The notes under the pieces were generated by a model. The model worked only from the letters and a program-made list of their open reading frames with translations. It did no database searches and had not been told where the DNA came from. Source: Mytilus trossulus (Eukaryota > Mollusca > Bivalvia > Mytilida > Mytilidae). From it: 64,000 bases of DNA. Both the position numbers and the translations under genes were made by a program. The stretch covers positions 43,563,578 to 43,627,577 of the forward strand of contig NC_086378.1 of the NCBI RefSeq assembly GCF_036588685.1, given 5' to 3'. Of the stretch, positions 11,401 to 26,400 are shown one piece after another (position 1 is the first letter of the stretch; each line of letters opens with the position of its first letter).

Positions 11401-14400
11401 ATTAAGATGTAAAAAAACTGCTTGTTATCACTGAATGGTAAAGATTATTTAAATTTATCAGTTGGTAGTAAAAAGTGAATATACATTGTATATTGTATAT
11501 AACAAAGATTTAAGTTGATTCTGGACAAAGAAAGATAACTCCAATTAAAAAAAATTCTTGCAATAAGATATTTCTTGCTTACTATTTTGGACAAAGAAAG
11601 ATAACTCTAATTAAAAAAAAAATTTGCTATTTCACAATATTGTGAAATTAGATATTTCTTGCCATTGCACAATACTGTGCAATTGAAAAGACTTGCTATT
11701 CCACAATACTTAATATAATAATTTTAGATCCTGATTTGGACCAACTTGAAAATTGGGCCCATAATCAAAAATCTAAGTACATGTTTAGATTCAGCAAATC
11801 AAAGAGGCCCAAAGATTTAATTTTTGTTAAAATCAAACTTAGTTTAATTTTGGACTCTTTTGACCTTAATGTAGGCCAATTTGAAAACGGGACCAAAATT
11901 GAAGAATCTACATACACAGTTAGATTTGGCATATCAAAGAACCCCATTTATTCAATTTTTGATGAAATCAAAAAAGTTTAATTTTGGACCCCGATTTGGG
12001 CCAACTTGAAAACTGGGCCAATAATCAAAAATCTAAGTTCATTTTTAGATTCAGCATATCAATGAACCCCAAGGATTCAATTTTTGTTAAAATCAAACTA
12101 AGTTTAATTTTGGACCCTTTAGGCCTTAATGTAGACCAATTTGAAAACGGGACCAAAAGTTAAGAATCTACATACACAATTAGATTGGGCATATCAAAGA
12201 ACCCCAATTATTCAATTTTGATGAAATCAAACAAAGTTTAATTTTGGACCCTTTGGGCCCCTTTTTCCTAAACTGTTGGGACCAAAACTCCCAAAATCAA
12301 TACCAACTTTCCTTTTATGGTCATTAACCTTGTGTTTAAATTTCATAGATTTCTATTTACTTATACTAATGTTATGGTGCGAAAACCAAGAAAAATGCTT
12401 ATTTGGGTCCCTTTTTGGCCCCTAATTCATAAACTGTTGGGACCTAAACTCCCAAAATCAATACCAATCTTCCTTTTGTGGTCATAAACATTATGTTTAA
12501 ATTTCATTGATTTCTATTTACTTAAACTAAAGTTATTGTGCGAAAACCCAGAATAATGCTTATTTGGGCCCTTTTTTGGACCCTAATTCCTAAACTGTTG
12601 AAACCAAAACTCCCAAAATCAATCCCAACCTTTCTTTTGTGGTCATCAACCTTGTGTCAAAATTTCATAGATTTCTATTAACTTAAACTAAAATTATAGT
12701 GCGAAAACCAAGAAAATGCTTATTTGGGCCCTTTTTGGCCCCTAATTCCTAAAATGTTGGGACCAAAACTCCCAAAATCAATACCAACCTTCCTTTACGG
12801 TCATAAACCTTGTGTTAAAATTTCATAGATTTCTATTCACTTTTACTAAAGTTAGAGTGCGAAAACTAAAAGTATTCGGACGACGACGACGACAACGACG
12901 ACGACTACGATGCAGATGACGACGCCAACGTGATAGCAATATACGACGAAAATTTTTTCAAAATTTGCGGTCGTATAAAAAGGACTCAAAAACACAAGCA
13001 GGGCTTAAAATGTAAATGTATATTCTACTTGTCTGTCTTCAATTGTAATGCTAATTCAATGAAAACAAGCTAGGAAGACATAAATATTTCCATTTGTTTT
13101 TGCACTCATAGATACATACAGTAATCTTTGCATTTCTTTCAGTAAATTTCAAGGCTGCTTCTTCTGATCTGTTCTTTATCATACTGGCTAAATTATCCAG
13201 AACTCCCGTATTCATTACCTGAAAAACAACAAACATGTTTTTAATTTAATTAAGAACATTTTCTTTGACTTGTTACATATAAAGTTTAGACCTATGAATA
13301 TCAAAACCATGGAACATAATGGTGAAGAGCATGATGTAAAATAGATATTTAGCCATGTCAAAATTCCCAATCCTAAAGATAATGGACATTATATACCTAT
13401 GAAGGCCTCAGCGATGATTTTTTGCAAGCAATTTGTTTATTTTTTAAAACAAAGACATAAAATCCACATGCATTACTTTAATTATAATTATCCCTTTTTA
13501 TATCTTATTGATAAAGTACCATGATGCCAGGCGTCTCTGCATTTGGCTCCATGTTATCTTCAATCCACAGATAAAAATCCACCAATAGCATATCAATCTG
13601 TTTCATGTACATTTCACTAATTAGTGACCATTTATTTTCTGTTTTATCCCAAAGTTCTATCATGTCTGACATACAGTCTCTGGAACATAAAGTATTTATA
13701 TGATAGTTTACTTCATTGACATACATGTCTCCTTCATTCATATTATATTTTCTCTTCGTTTTCATTGGTTGATTGAAAAATAAAACAGTTTAACTCAAAC
13801 ACATATGTCTTTCCTCAAGTAATTCATTGTCATTTGATAAACACCATACATATCTTGTTAATTTTTAATGATATGCTTGTCACAGTTTTTTAATAAACTG
13901 ACAACTCTATATGTAGTCATGAAACAGTTTTGTAACAATTTGTATTTAAACTTATGTCAGAGGCATCCTTTTTTTCTCAATACAATTTATCATTGGCAAT
14001 TATGAAAACAGATGATAGATGTAACAATATTTGACACAGTGAACATTGTGTAGTAATTACAATCATATTACATGTGCACATTCCTTAAACTAAGTTTTTT
14101 ACCCCTCCCCCTCTGAAACTTAGTGAATAATTTATTTGAATTATAAAACTATCAAACTAAATGCATTCATTAATTGTGATCTAGATCTCATGGATATTTT
14201 AATGTGACCTCTAAAAAAATAAGGAAAACATTTATTCTCCTTGACAAAACTCAGGCTATAAATAAGTAATGAAACAACGCTACAAGATTGAATAATGTTT
14301 GTGATAATTCGATTATTGTAAAAGTAGAAACAGAATAGGTTATGCAAAATAAAAACAAATGTTTCTAATTTTGATAGCATTATTTGTAAGTACCATTTCT

Positions 14401-17400
14401 TGATATCATAATGAATAATCTCACTTGTTTGTCCATTGATAAAGGATCAGAATAATAAATGCCAAAAAAATATTGAATTAAGGTTGATCAAGACTATTCG
14501 ACTGTGCATAATTTCACGCATGAATTATGATGCACACGAAAAGTATTTGTCGTAACTTAGATATTTTTTTAAAAAAATATTTTGATTGTTTAGGAAGGAT
14601 TCATCATTGTAGTTATGTCACTAAAAGAATATTTTCGTTATTATGTGTATCATTTAAAGGTGTAAAATGACATTTCACCCATTTTCACCATTTTCCCGCC
14701 AAAATTTGGGGCTTCAGTCAAAATATTTGTTATTCCTTATCGGTGACCTTTGTTTTTTATTTGCTCATTCTTTGAAGCTATATGTTAGCTTTTTATATTA
14801 CAGTTTTGTAACATTTTTTTGATATTCCGATAAAAATATGTCAACACCTCTATTTTCCCTATCATTTCATCGAAAAATTGTCCCTTTTACATACATGTTT
14901 AAAAGTAAAACTTTGAGCTTAAATGGTCTGTGACCCCCTTTTTTTTCTCGACCAATTTGATTCACTTTCTGTAAAGAATAAAATAACAAAAAATATGGCA
15001 CTTCTGATAGAAACAGCGAAAAACGCCAGAGCCACCTTAACAGTGTACTGAAATTACCCAAACTTACTTGAATAATACATTGAATATCTTAAGATCTAAA
15101 AGTGACCTCTGTAAGCCATCAATGTCCTTTAACTTCAAGTACAGCCATGGTAGCTCATGGGCCAGTTTGCTCTCTAGAAATTTATCATGATCAAAGGTAG
15201 GAGGTAGTTTCTACAAAAAGAAAAACATTTTTTACATGTTAAACAAGTGTGGACACAGATGAGTGTGGATAGTATGTTTGGATGTTTGACAGTGTCTTAT
15301 GACAAAAGGAGTTCTATGTTTTTCATATATGGTGTTATTAACTGTCTTGCAGGTGACAACAGAACTAAGCATTAGGAGTGTTATTTTTTTTTTTTTTTTT
15401 ATGTTCAAGACGGCATGGAGGAGACGGTAATTGCATTAGTTATACCTGTTATTTAATAAAGATCCAAACTTAGATGGTTAGATTGGTGTATAACATTGTG
15501 AGTTCTTAATCTTTAAAAAGTAAAATTTTGAAATTTGATTTTTTCAAAATGTAATTTTCTTTCCCAAAAAGTGATTCTGGTCATTTTTTCAGAAATAATG
15601 GCAACTTTGACACTGTCCTTTACCCACAAACATATAAACCTGGGCAAATTAGTGTCTACATGTTATCACCTAGCTGTCTTTTAGGTTAATTTTGTTGATT
15701 GGTTGCTGTCTTGATTAAGAATCCTTACCCAAACTACATTCCCCATTTCCATTCTCAATTTTATAGCATAAAAGATACTATTTTGAATATCAAAAAAAAA
15801 GTATTGCTGCATTCTGTGTTTATGTTTCAAGAGCAGGGGTCACTTTTTTCTAATTACTAAAAATAAGAAATTTATGCAATATTTTTATAAGTTACAAAAT
15901 TGTGACAGGATATGTTAGGCAAAACTAGCTGGTAATTTTGATTGTGACAGAATCATTTTATGCAGCAATTTTAGAAATTATCAAAATAAATTTCGAAATT
16001 TTGTTCATTGATCTATTAAACTATTCAATTTTTAAATGCAGGCAAATTTCTGAATTAACATCATATTTGTGACTCACCTCTTTTTCACTTTCAAAGTATC
16101 GTATTAGATCCAAAAGGCATCTTTCCCTGGACAAATATAGATAAAAGTATACCTAGACATATACATTCAATTTTCAATGAATGAATAAAAATATTATTAA
16201 AAAGTAAGTTTGTATGCTTTGTGAAGAACAATGAAAATATCAGAGAGCAACAGGCACATAAACCAATTTACCACCCTAAAATGGTTCTCAAGAAAATTAG
16301 TAGTTTTTATGTTTCAACAAGTCCAGCATTAATTTATGAGATACATAATTTGTCTTCTTAGTGTCTGACATTATACCATGACAATAGTACAAAATTTTGT
16401 TAATATAAACGTAAACAAGAATATGTGACCAGTACACAGATGCCCCATCCGTACTATCATTTTCTATGTTCAGTGGACCGTGAAAATGGGGTATAATCTC
16501 TAATTTGGCATTAAAATTAGAAAGACCATAACATGAAGAACATGTGCATAAGTTTCAAGTTGATTGAACATCAACTTCATCAAAAACTACCTCGACCAAA
16601 AACTTTAACCTAAAGTGGGACAGACAGACGAACGGACGATCAGAGCAAAGGACGGAAGGACAGACGAAGGAAAGGACCCACAAACCAGAAAATATAATGC
16701 CCATAAATGGGGCATAAAAAACCCAAATCTACCAGTGTACAGTAAAAAAAGCTTATCATTAGTCTTCATGTTGATAATGGATTTCTTTTTTCGCTTTTAC
16801 ATCTTGCAAATTGAAAGCAGTCACTGCTATGGTCAGTTATATTTGTTAATAATACAGTGAAAGTAGGGAATCACAGGTTGAGGTGGATGGCTTGGTGTGA
16901 TCATTTCCTCTTGGAAAACAAACCTCTGTCTTATGGCAAATTTTGTGACATACTAATATTGTGACAGGTCAAAGGTAAATTGCTGGAGAGTTATTTTTTT
17001 TTTGTGTTCTGCCCAGATAGTGGTCCTTGGGAAGAAACTTTACCCTACAAGTTGATGGAATACTATGCCTTGTTGCTGTAGTTTATTGGTGGCCGTTGTG
17101 GTATAAAAAGAGACACAAATTTACCAAAAAAAATAATGCTTGACTAAACATGATCCTAAATTCAAAACTTGAGAAGCCATCATTTGTAGCCCCTATTTTC
17201 TAGAAACACTTAGCAGTGTTGTATTTTGGCTTGTTTGGAAACTTTTTGGACTACAAAAAACTGTACATATTTCCTGGACTTGCATTTATTAGTGCAAAAT
17301 GTGTGCTATTGTGGAATCATAACATGTCTGAGTCTGAATTTTTATACCTTTATTCATTGAGATACGCTGAATACCATGAAAAATGTATATAGCCCCTTTT

Positions 17401-20400
17401 TGAAACCATGGAACTAAAACTGAAAACGGCACCACAACCCATCTAATGACTGGACCAGCATTGTAAGGGTTAACATATTTACCTGTCCTTGCTTGTCTTT
17501 AGATATCGTTTTGAAACTGCTTCTTCTAACTCAGTGAATGCAAACCTATCAGTATATAATACATTCTATTAAAATATATAGCCACAGTTTAATTCACTTT
17601 TCAATAATAATGTGAAATTTAATTCAAAATGCAAAAAATTGAAATACATTTGTGGTAAACTTTGGAAATAATTTGTTATATGTTACACCAAAGCATGATT
17701 ATGATAGGATGACAAAATTCATAATATGTATATAACAAAACCTATTATAATTATGAGAGATAAAAAACATGTGTACCCACACTTTATCACCTGAGATCCT
17801 CCCCCGTATTTGGTGGGGTTCGTGTTGCTTACTTTTTAGTTTTCTATGTTGTGTCATGTGTACTTTAATATTAATTTGTCTGTTTGTCTCTTTATTATTA
17901 AGCCATGGCATTGTCAGTTTATTTTCAATCTATGGATTGTCTGTCCCTCTGGTATCTTTTGCCCCTCTTTTATCTATTTGGCTGTCTCAAGTTATTGTAA
18001 GGCTGTTCGGTGACCTACAAGTGCTTATTTAATTTGATCATTTGAATTCTGGTGGAGATTTGTCTTATTAATAAACATACCATATTTCCTTATTTTTATG
18101 AAAAGTATGCATCAGCATCTGACGAAAGTGAAACTTTTTTTAAAAATCAAATTAAGCAAAGATCTGTGAATGCTAAGAGAAAGGAAACGCTTACCTTATT
18201 ATTCCATTCTGTTCTATAATGTATGTTCGTAAAGCAAAGTATAGTGATGACCAAATATGGGCTGGTATGTTGTAGATTGCCTTTATATCTGTCTCTGACA
18301 ATCCTCCGATTGACAAACAAATAGAGCATAATGCCTAAAATTATATAAAATCATAGAAATGGATTTTATCATCACGAGTCAAATGCCCTCTTTTTGCTTC
18401 TTCAGAGAAATCCTTTTTTTTTCTTTTATATTCCATTGAAATGGAGTCGAATACTTATTGTTAAAGTGATTCTAAATGAATATTTTAAATGTCATAGCAT
18501 TGTCAATTCATTTTTTGCCATATGTTTGAATATCCCTATGGTATATTTCTCCCTCTTTCATTTTTAATATTCAAAAGACATACACAATTTCAATCTTATA
18601 TTATATCTGTCAAATAGTTGAAAATGTGTCTGGCATAAGAAATTGTCATACTGATATTTATGATGACTTTACTAAAAACTAGAGGCTCTTAAGAGCCTGT
18701 GTCGCTCACCTTGGTCTATGTGCATATTTAACAAAGGACACAGATGGATTCATGACAAAATTGTGTTTTGGTGATGGTGATGTGTTTGTAGATCTTACTT
18801 TACTGAACATTCTTGCTACTTTACAATTTTCGTTATCTATAATAAACTTGGCCTAATAGTTACAGAGGAAAATATTTTGTAAAAATTTACAAAAATTTAC
18901 TTAATTAATGAAAATTGTTAAAAATTTACTATAAAGGGCAATTACTCCTTAAGGGGTCAACTGACCATTTTGGTCGTGTTGACATATTTGTAGATCTTAC
19001 TTTGCTGAACATTATTGCTGTTTACAGTTTATCTCTATCTATAATAACATTCAAGATAATTAACCAAAAATGGCAAATTTCCTTAAAATTACCAATTAAG
19101 GGGAAGCAACCCAACAACCAGTTGTCTGATTCATCTGAAAATTTCAGGACAGATAGATCTTGACCTGATAAACAATCTAACCCCATGTCAGATTTGCTCT
19201 AAATGCTTTTGTTTCAAAGTTATAAGCCAAAATCTACATTTTACCCTATGGTCTATTTTTAGCCATGTCGGCCATCTTGGTTAGTTGGCCAGGTCACCGG
19301 ACACATTTGTTAAACTAGATACCCCAATGATGATTGTGGACAAGTTGGTTACATTTGGCCCAGTAATTTCAGAGGAGAATATTTTGGTAAAAGTTAGTGA
19401 TGACATCGGACGCCAAGTGATATGATGAGAAAGGCTCACTTGGCCCTTGTCTTAAATGTATGCTGATGAAACGAAAAACCCTACCTACCCAACTCTACAT
19501 TGCATGGGTAGGCAACATCAAACAAAGAGTTTTTTATGGGCAGCCTTTAATATGGGCAACATCCTTGTGAAGAAAATGCATCAAAATATATACTCTTTAT
19601 ATTTAATAAAATTGAGAATGGAAATGGGGAATGTGTCAAAGAGACAACAACCCAACTGAAGAGAAGATAACAGCCAAAAGCCACCAATGGGTCTTCAATG
19701 CAGCGAGAAACTTCCGCACATGGAGGTGTGCTTTAACTATTGATGTAGTTTATATTTTTCTTATATGCACCAATTTTGAAAGTTGACAGAAATTAAAATA
19801 ATATAAATTTTGTGGCAAAATTCCTCTTTTTTGTTTTACAATCTGATAAAATTTACAATAAAGAATAATTTATTAACAAGACAATGCAATTAAAAGACTT
19901 AATAAAGGTTATAGATGTTTTAATGGGTTATATTGATACGCTCCAGTAAATATTCAAACAAAAATATGTAATCAAATTGTATAAATATGTTTATCGCTGT
20001 TTATGAAATTTTCCTTTGATCTTATTGACTGAATATTTTCCTTCTCATCGCAGTGGAGTAACATGAAAACTTATTGCTAAAAACTAAGGGAGCACATGTC
20101 GTTGTTAACAATGTCGTCATAGTTAAAATAGCGATAAAAAGATTATCATTGGCTAAATGGCTGTAAAGGATCAAGCAAGAAAATCAATCTCATTAAGATG
20201 ATCAACAACTATCTATAATTATAAGTCTGCTTAATTATAAACACAATAATATTATTATACCTGTTCCACTAAATTTTGTGTGTATTCTTTCACATTATAA
20301 TCATCTTCTAGTCTTTCTAAAACTTTGTCAAATAAGTCAACGACACTGAAAAAATATGTCACTAAATTAGAAGACAACAAACAACCAAGTTTTTACCTAA

Positions 20401-23400
20401 ATTTTAACGAGGTCCTTCATAAGACTTAAAAAAAAAATATATTTACTGAACTATATCAAATGTATTCTAAAACCTATGGTGACTAATTTCATATTATATC
20501 TCTGTTATAATCAAATATTCTACAACTGCATCATGGGTGATATGACTCAATTTGTTGACACAGTGATATGATGCAACTGTATGTTATCCTTATAGTAAAA
20601 TGTAGACCTTTATATTTTAATGGCAATACTTTAAAACATTTGTTTTCCAGTTTGAATGGTTTAACACTAGTAGTTTTTGGAGCACTTTATAGCTTGTTGT
20701 TTGGGTGAACCAAGGCTCAGTGTTGAATGTGGTACCTTGACCTATAATGGTTTACTTTTGTAAATTGTGACTTGGATGGAGAGTTGTCTCATTAGCACTC
20801 ATACCACATCTTCTTATATCTACATATGATTCAAGTTTATGTGATTGTGATATTATAATACAAATGTTAAAATTAAAAATTCATAAACTTTAACCACAGA
20901 GTGAATGTAATGTTTAATGGCAGAAAAACTAAGTCCATTCATAAGTAAAATATGGAATAACAGGATTTTGTTTTTACAAAATTTACTTCTGGATCATAAA
21001 CAAGCTTCTGTCCAAGTTGAGTAGAAATCCAGGACAGTTTAAGAAAGTTATTAAATTTTTAAAAACTTTAACCACAGAGTAAATGTTATGTTAACTGGCA
21101 GAAAAACTAAGTCCATTTATAAGTAAAATATGGAAAAACAGAATTATAATTTTTTTATGCCCCAACTACGATAGTAGAGGGGCATTATGTTTTCTGGTCT
21201 GTGCGTCTGTTCGTCTGATCGTTCGTCCGTCTGTCCCACTTCAGGTTAAAGTTTTTGGTCAAGGTAGTTTTTGATGAAGTCCAATCAACTTGACACTTAA
21301 TATACATGTTCCCTTTGATAAGATCATTCTAATCTTAATGCCAAATTAGAGAATTTATTCCAATTTCACGGTCCACTAAACACAGAAAATGATAGTGTGA
21401 GTGGGGCATCCGTGTACTGTTGACACATTCTTGTTTAAAATTTACTTCTGGATACTATCTTATGATCATAAACAAGCTTCTGTCCAAGTGTGGTAGAAAT
21501 CCAGGGTTGTTTTAGAAAGTTACTAAATTTCAAAAACATTAACCAGAGTGAATATATGTGGACGCCACCGACGGAATGTAGGATCGCTATGTCTCACTTT
21601 TTCAACAAAAGCTGAAGGCTCTACAAAATGATTCTGAAAATTTTGCATCGTTGACTTTTCAATGCTTATTCATCTGCATACCAGATATACCAATATCATT
21701 TGACTTATAATATATTAGTTCTTTTTAAGCAGACCTAATAACAAACTTGAACATGAATAATATGAAAAAGTTTCAAGTCTTTGAATTATGACTTAGGGGA
21801 CACGACAATATCAAATACATTGCATTGAGATAAGCTAACTTTAACAATGGTTTCTCTTAAACTTTAACAAAAACTTCGGGAAAAAAACAAAGATTTGGCA
21901 ACAATCATATTACATTGTACGTCCTCTAAAATCAAGGATATATTTCCAAAGTTTCAGCAGTTCCTGAATCATGATTTCTATGAAACTTTGATAAAACTTT
22001 TATACATGGTGACTTGGGTGTAGAGTTGTTCCATTGGCACTAATATATCACATTTTCTTATATCTATTTAGTCAAAATGACCTATGATGGGTTTCAACCA
22101 AAAGGACCCCGTGGAATGGGGCAGATCATTCATAAAATTGAAATTTTAAATATTATGAACCTCACCATACCAGATATTCTTATGCCATAATATAAAATAT
22201 TTACACAAGATAATAAATCAAATTATACTTTCCATGACTTTATTTAAATGTGAAATCTCAAAATAGTTGCTTTTCAGGTTAATATTTGAACATTTAATAA
22301 GACAAACATTTTTAGTTTTACTGAGTTACACTTACCTTGGACATGATATCAAGGAATCAATTTTCTTGTCCAACAGTCTAAAATAACCAAATACAACCAA
22401 TTCCTGTAAACATAAATGCAAATATCTTAATTCTCTCAAGCTTTACCATTAAATTTTGAGATCATATGAGATATGTTTTTAGACTAAGGTGATGGTTGGC
22501 GCCTGTTAAAACTAGCTGCTTTTGTTCTAAGTCAAGATCCTGTTGTTCAGTGGTTGACTAGTTTGATGTGGTTTATAAGAGTTTTTCTCGTTCTAATTCT
22601 TTATATAGATTAGACCATTTGTTTTCCTATTTGAGTTGTTTTACACTAGTAATTTGAGGCCCCTTTCTAGCTTGCTGTTAGTGTCAGCCAAGGCTCCGTG
22701 TTATAGGCGTTACTTTGACCTATTATGGATTACTTTAACAAATTGTGACGAGGATTAAGAGTTGTCTATTTGACACTCATGCTGCGTCTACCTATTTCTA
22801 TTTGAAATAATTCTTAATCAATGCAATTTCAAAAATCTTTTATTAGTTTGATTTTTTTACATAATATAATACATTTCTGTACCCTAGCTTCACATATGCA
22901 TCTAAGAGTATTGCAAAAAGTCAACAATTCTTATAGTGTTGATTAATATTTGTTTTCTTAAAGTTCCATCATTAAACAAAAATTTACGATTTGATCTCAG
23001 ATTATTGTTCTGCAATAGTAAATACTTACATTAAGTGTAGTTTTGAGGTAAAGAGGGTTCTTTGTTTCCTCAGCAGCTACTATCCTCTCCATCTGAGGTG
23101 GTGACAGTTGTTTACCACTCTGCATCAGACTTTTCTGTCAAAAAAATCATCAAAATTTAGGAGAGCATATATATAATCAATATCAAGCCTCATAGACCCA
23201 TTGAATTTATATGGGACTATTTTACTTTTATCAAGAGTTGTTGAAAAAAAATAGCAGGTTTTGATACAAAAAATAACAAGAATGTGTCCTAAGTACAGGG
23301 ATGCCCCATCTGCACTATCATTTTCTATATTTAGTGGACCGTGAAAATTGGGTAAAATCTCTAATTTGGCATTAAAATGAGAAGATCATATCATAAGGAA

Positions 23401-26400
23401 CCTGTGTTCTAAGTTTCAAGGTGATTGGATTTCAACTTCATCAAATACTACCTCGACCAAAAACTTTAACCTGTAGTGGGACAGACAGACAGACGGACGG
23501 ACGCACAGACCAGAAAACATAATGCCCTTAAATGGGGCATAAAACTTAGGAATTCATCTAATATCTGATTTAGATTTGAAAAAAATAACTGTAAACAAGA
23601 ATGTGATCCTCCCACTCGAACTACCATGTTCTACGTTCAGGGGACAGTAAAATAAGGGTCAAAACTCTAATTTTGCATTAAAATTAGAAAGATCATATCC
23701 TTATAAGCAACATATGTATTAAGTTTCAAGCTGATAAGTTGATTGGGCTTCAAATCTTATCAAAAATTACCTTGACCAAAACTTTAACCTGAAGCTACTG
23801 TTCATTCATAATCAAAGTAAGTACAGACAGAAATGAAAACAGCAGCCTCTCTCTCTCCAAAAAAAAAATGATAAAGGAAAATAGATAAAAGATAATTCTT
23901 GCATGTCTATAAACAGACAAACTTAGCTTTCCTGAAAAGAAAAACCTGTTCAATATACATATACTTATATGAAACAAACAATAAGAGCTGAACAACTTAT
24001 TCTAACTTTTTACTTTTCATGTTGTTCAAAATATAAATACAACCAAGCTACAACAGAATCAATATAAACTGAATTCTTACTTCACTTAGTTCTTTCTGTT
24101 CAGATTCAGTCAGGGGTAAAATTTCAATCTGTTGAAATTTCCTTTCCTCAACAAGTTCTTTGATGTTTTCATGGTCTGATGATTTTGTACTGATAACCAT
24201 TCTTACTCCTTCAGGAAGATTTTTTGGCAACCAGTACAATGGCTATAATTAAAAGTAAAAATGTACATACGGTACATATAAAATATTTAATAGTATGTAT
24301 CACTTTGTATGATCTTTCATTGTGAAGCTTCTTTTCTTTATAGAAGAACAACACAAGGAATTGACATTGTGCAGTTTCAATTTTTGAAAAACAAATCATT
24401 TAATTTGACATCAAAATTACAATACAATGTATATTTGTATCATGCAATTCTGAGATTTTTAAAAATGGTTTCATGTTGTTTAATTTGTGCCAATTTTAAA
24501 CTGACGAAATATGTGGAATCAAAGTATGAAATTATTAACAGGGTACACTTGAAATACATTCAGTCACAATTAACATTTCAATCATTAGAAGGAGACAAGC
24601 CAGAAACAGACATGGAACTAATTTTGTGTTTATTTATTCACAATGCATATCTGTTATTAACACTTACTAAATTCTTTTTGGTGCATGCAAAAGACATCTT
24701 AAAACTAATTTCAGTAGACAAAAAAGACAGTTTATATATTGTGGGCCTTTCTTTGTTTCCTGACCTTATACATGCATGCTTGCCACGATATAGCCTTTTT
24801 GTGGTAATGTGGTGTTAAGCAACCAACAATCAATCAATTATACATGCATGCCATAGCATTTACAATCTCCATAAATATATTGGCTTGTCCCGCTGAAAGT
24901 TGAGATAAGGTTACAAGTTACTTATCACATTTTAATAACTACATAGCCATAGCTTGCCTTAAAAGTTATACCAATGTTTTGCCTTCCCAAATATTTATAA
25001 AGAAACAGACAAAAACCTGATTGCAGTAAAATAATACCTTCTCCACTTTGGTGGACTTTTTGATTTTTTCAACTCCATCAATAACCAGAACTGGTGTTTT
25101 CCCAATGCTTATGACTCTCTCTAAACAAACCACCAACTCATTTACAAGTTCCACCATCTGTTCTGGTTCTTTCTCCATCTTGTGTCCTGCCTTATCATTC
25201 AATTCTTGTATTAACCTACTCAGCATACTTTTAATATCTGCAATCATATAAAATAGATATTGCAAATAGTAATGCAATTTATAAATGTTTTGATTTGTCA
25301 TACATTTAAATAGGTTTAACAGAAATTTAAAAATAGTAAGACCTTTCTGATACATGAGGTAAACTTTTAAAAGGTTCTTTTAAAACTAAAAATAAAAGTC
25401 ACAAGTCCTCTAGGCTCAGTCATTTTGTGCTAATTCAACTCACAGCATAACATACAAAACTCAATAACTTTCCCTACAAGTAACCTTAGTAAACAACAAG
25501 ATGTTATCTACCATATGTATTGCTGCATTTATTCATGTTAAAGGGCCACTAGATGTCAAATTCATGTTTACCGTTTTTAATGAACTTCTCATATTTTATT
25601 TATAACAATGTAAAACAATTATTCAAACTATTAAAAGTCTAAAATAAATAACAAACAGGGCACGAGCATGAAAATATGTAGATTTGTTTTGTGTGTATAT
25701 AAGTCCAGACGCCATCTAATTAATTATTGAGTTGACCTTTAAAGTCATACGATGACCATATAAGCAATGTAAACATAAGTATAGATATAAAAAGATTAAG
25801 CAAACTCATGCTGTTGGATTATTCTAGGTCTATTTAATTTCATAATTATTTTTTGTGGATCGAATCACTCAATCAAATGATTTATCTTTGTTTCACTTTC
25901 AATGTTGACATTCTTTTCCTTGAAATAACTTATCACACACAATTCACGTGTTATGCACCTCAAACTATTAAAGTGGTTAAATTGAAGTACACATGAATAC
26001 AGATTCAATGAGGTCGAATTATTCACTTGCAAGTGAATAATTCATAATCAATGTTTTTTAGCTTATTTTGACAAAATTGAACCATACTGGCTGCTAAAAG
26101 CTAATTATTATTTTACTATTTGCATTTCATAAATGATTGAGCCAAAAATAAAAGATATTATATTTTTTATACATCTCGTAGCTAGTCCCCCTTCAACATT
26201 GATATTAAGCAAAGCATGAGGAATGATATTTTTTGCAAACAGGTCTTGTTTTCACTTCTTCACTAACTTAGACTAAGAAGTGAAAATATGAGCTACTGCT
26301 CTCTGATGATACCCCTGCCTAAATATGGATAATTTGAATGGTGTAAAAATATGTAAGTGTTTGGTAAACAGGAATTTGATAAGTGATAGATCTGAAATGG

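Noticed and set aside
24309..24818. 169-residue plus-strand open frame
   Set aside because: It lies in an intron of the opposite-strand gene, has no recognisable domain and runs into a SINE-like tail (GTGGTGTTAAGCAACC).
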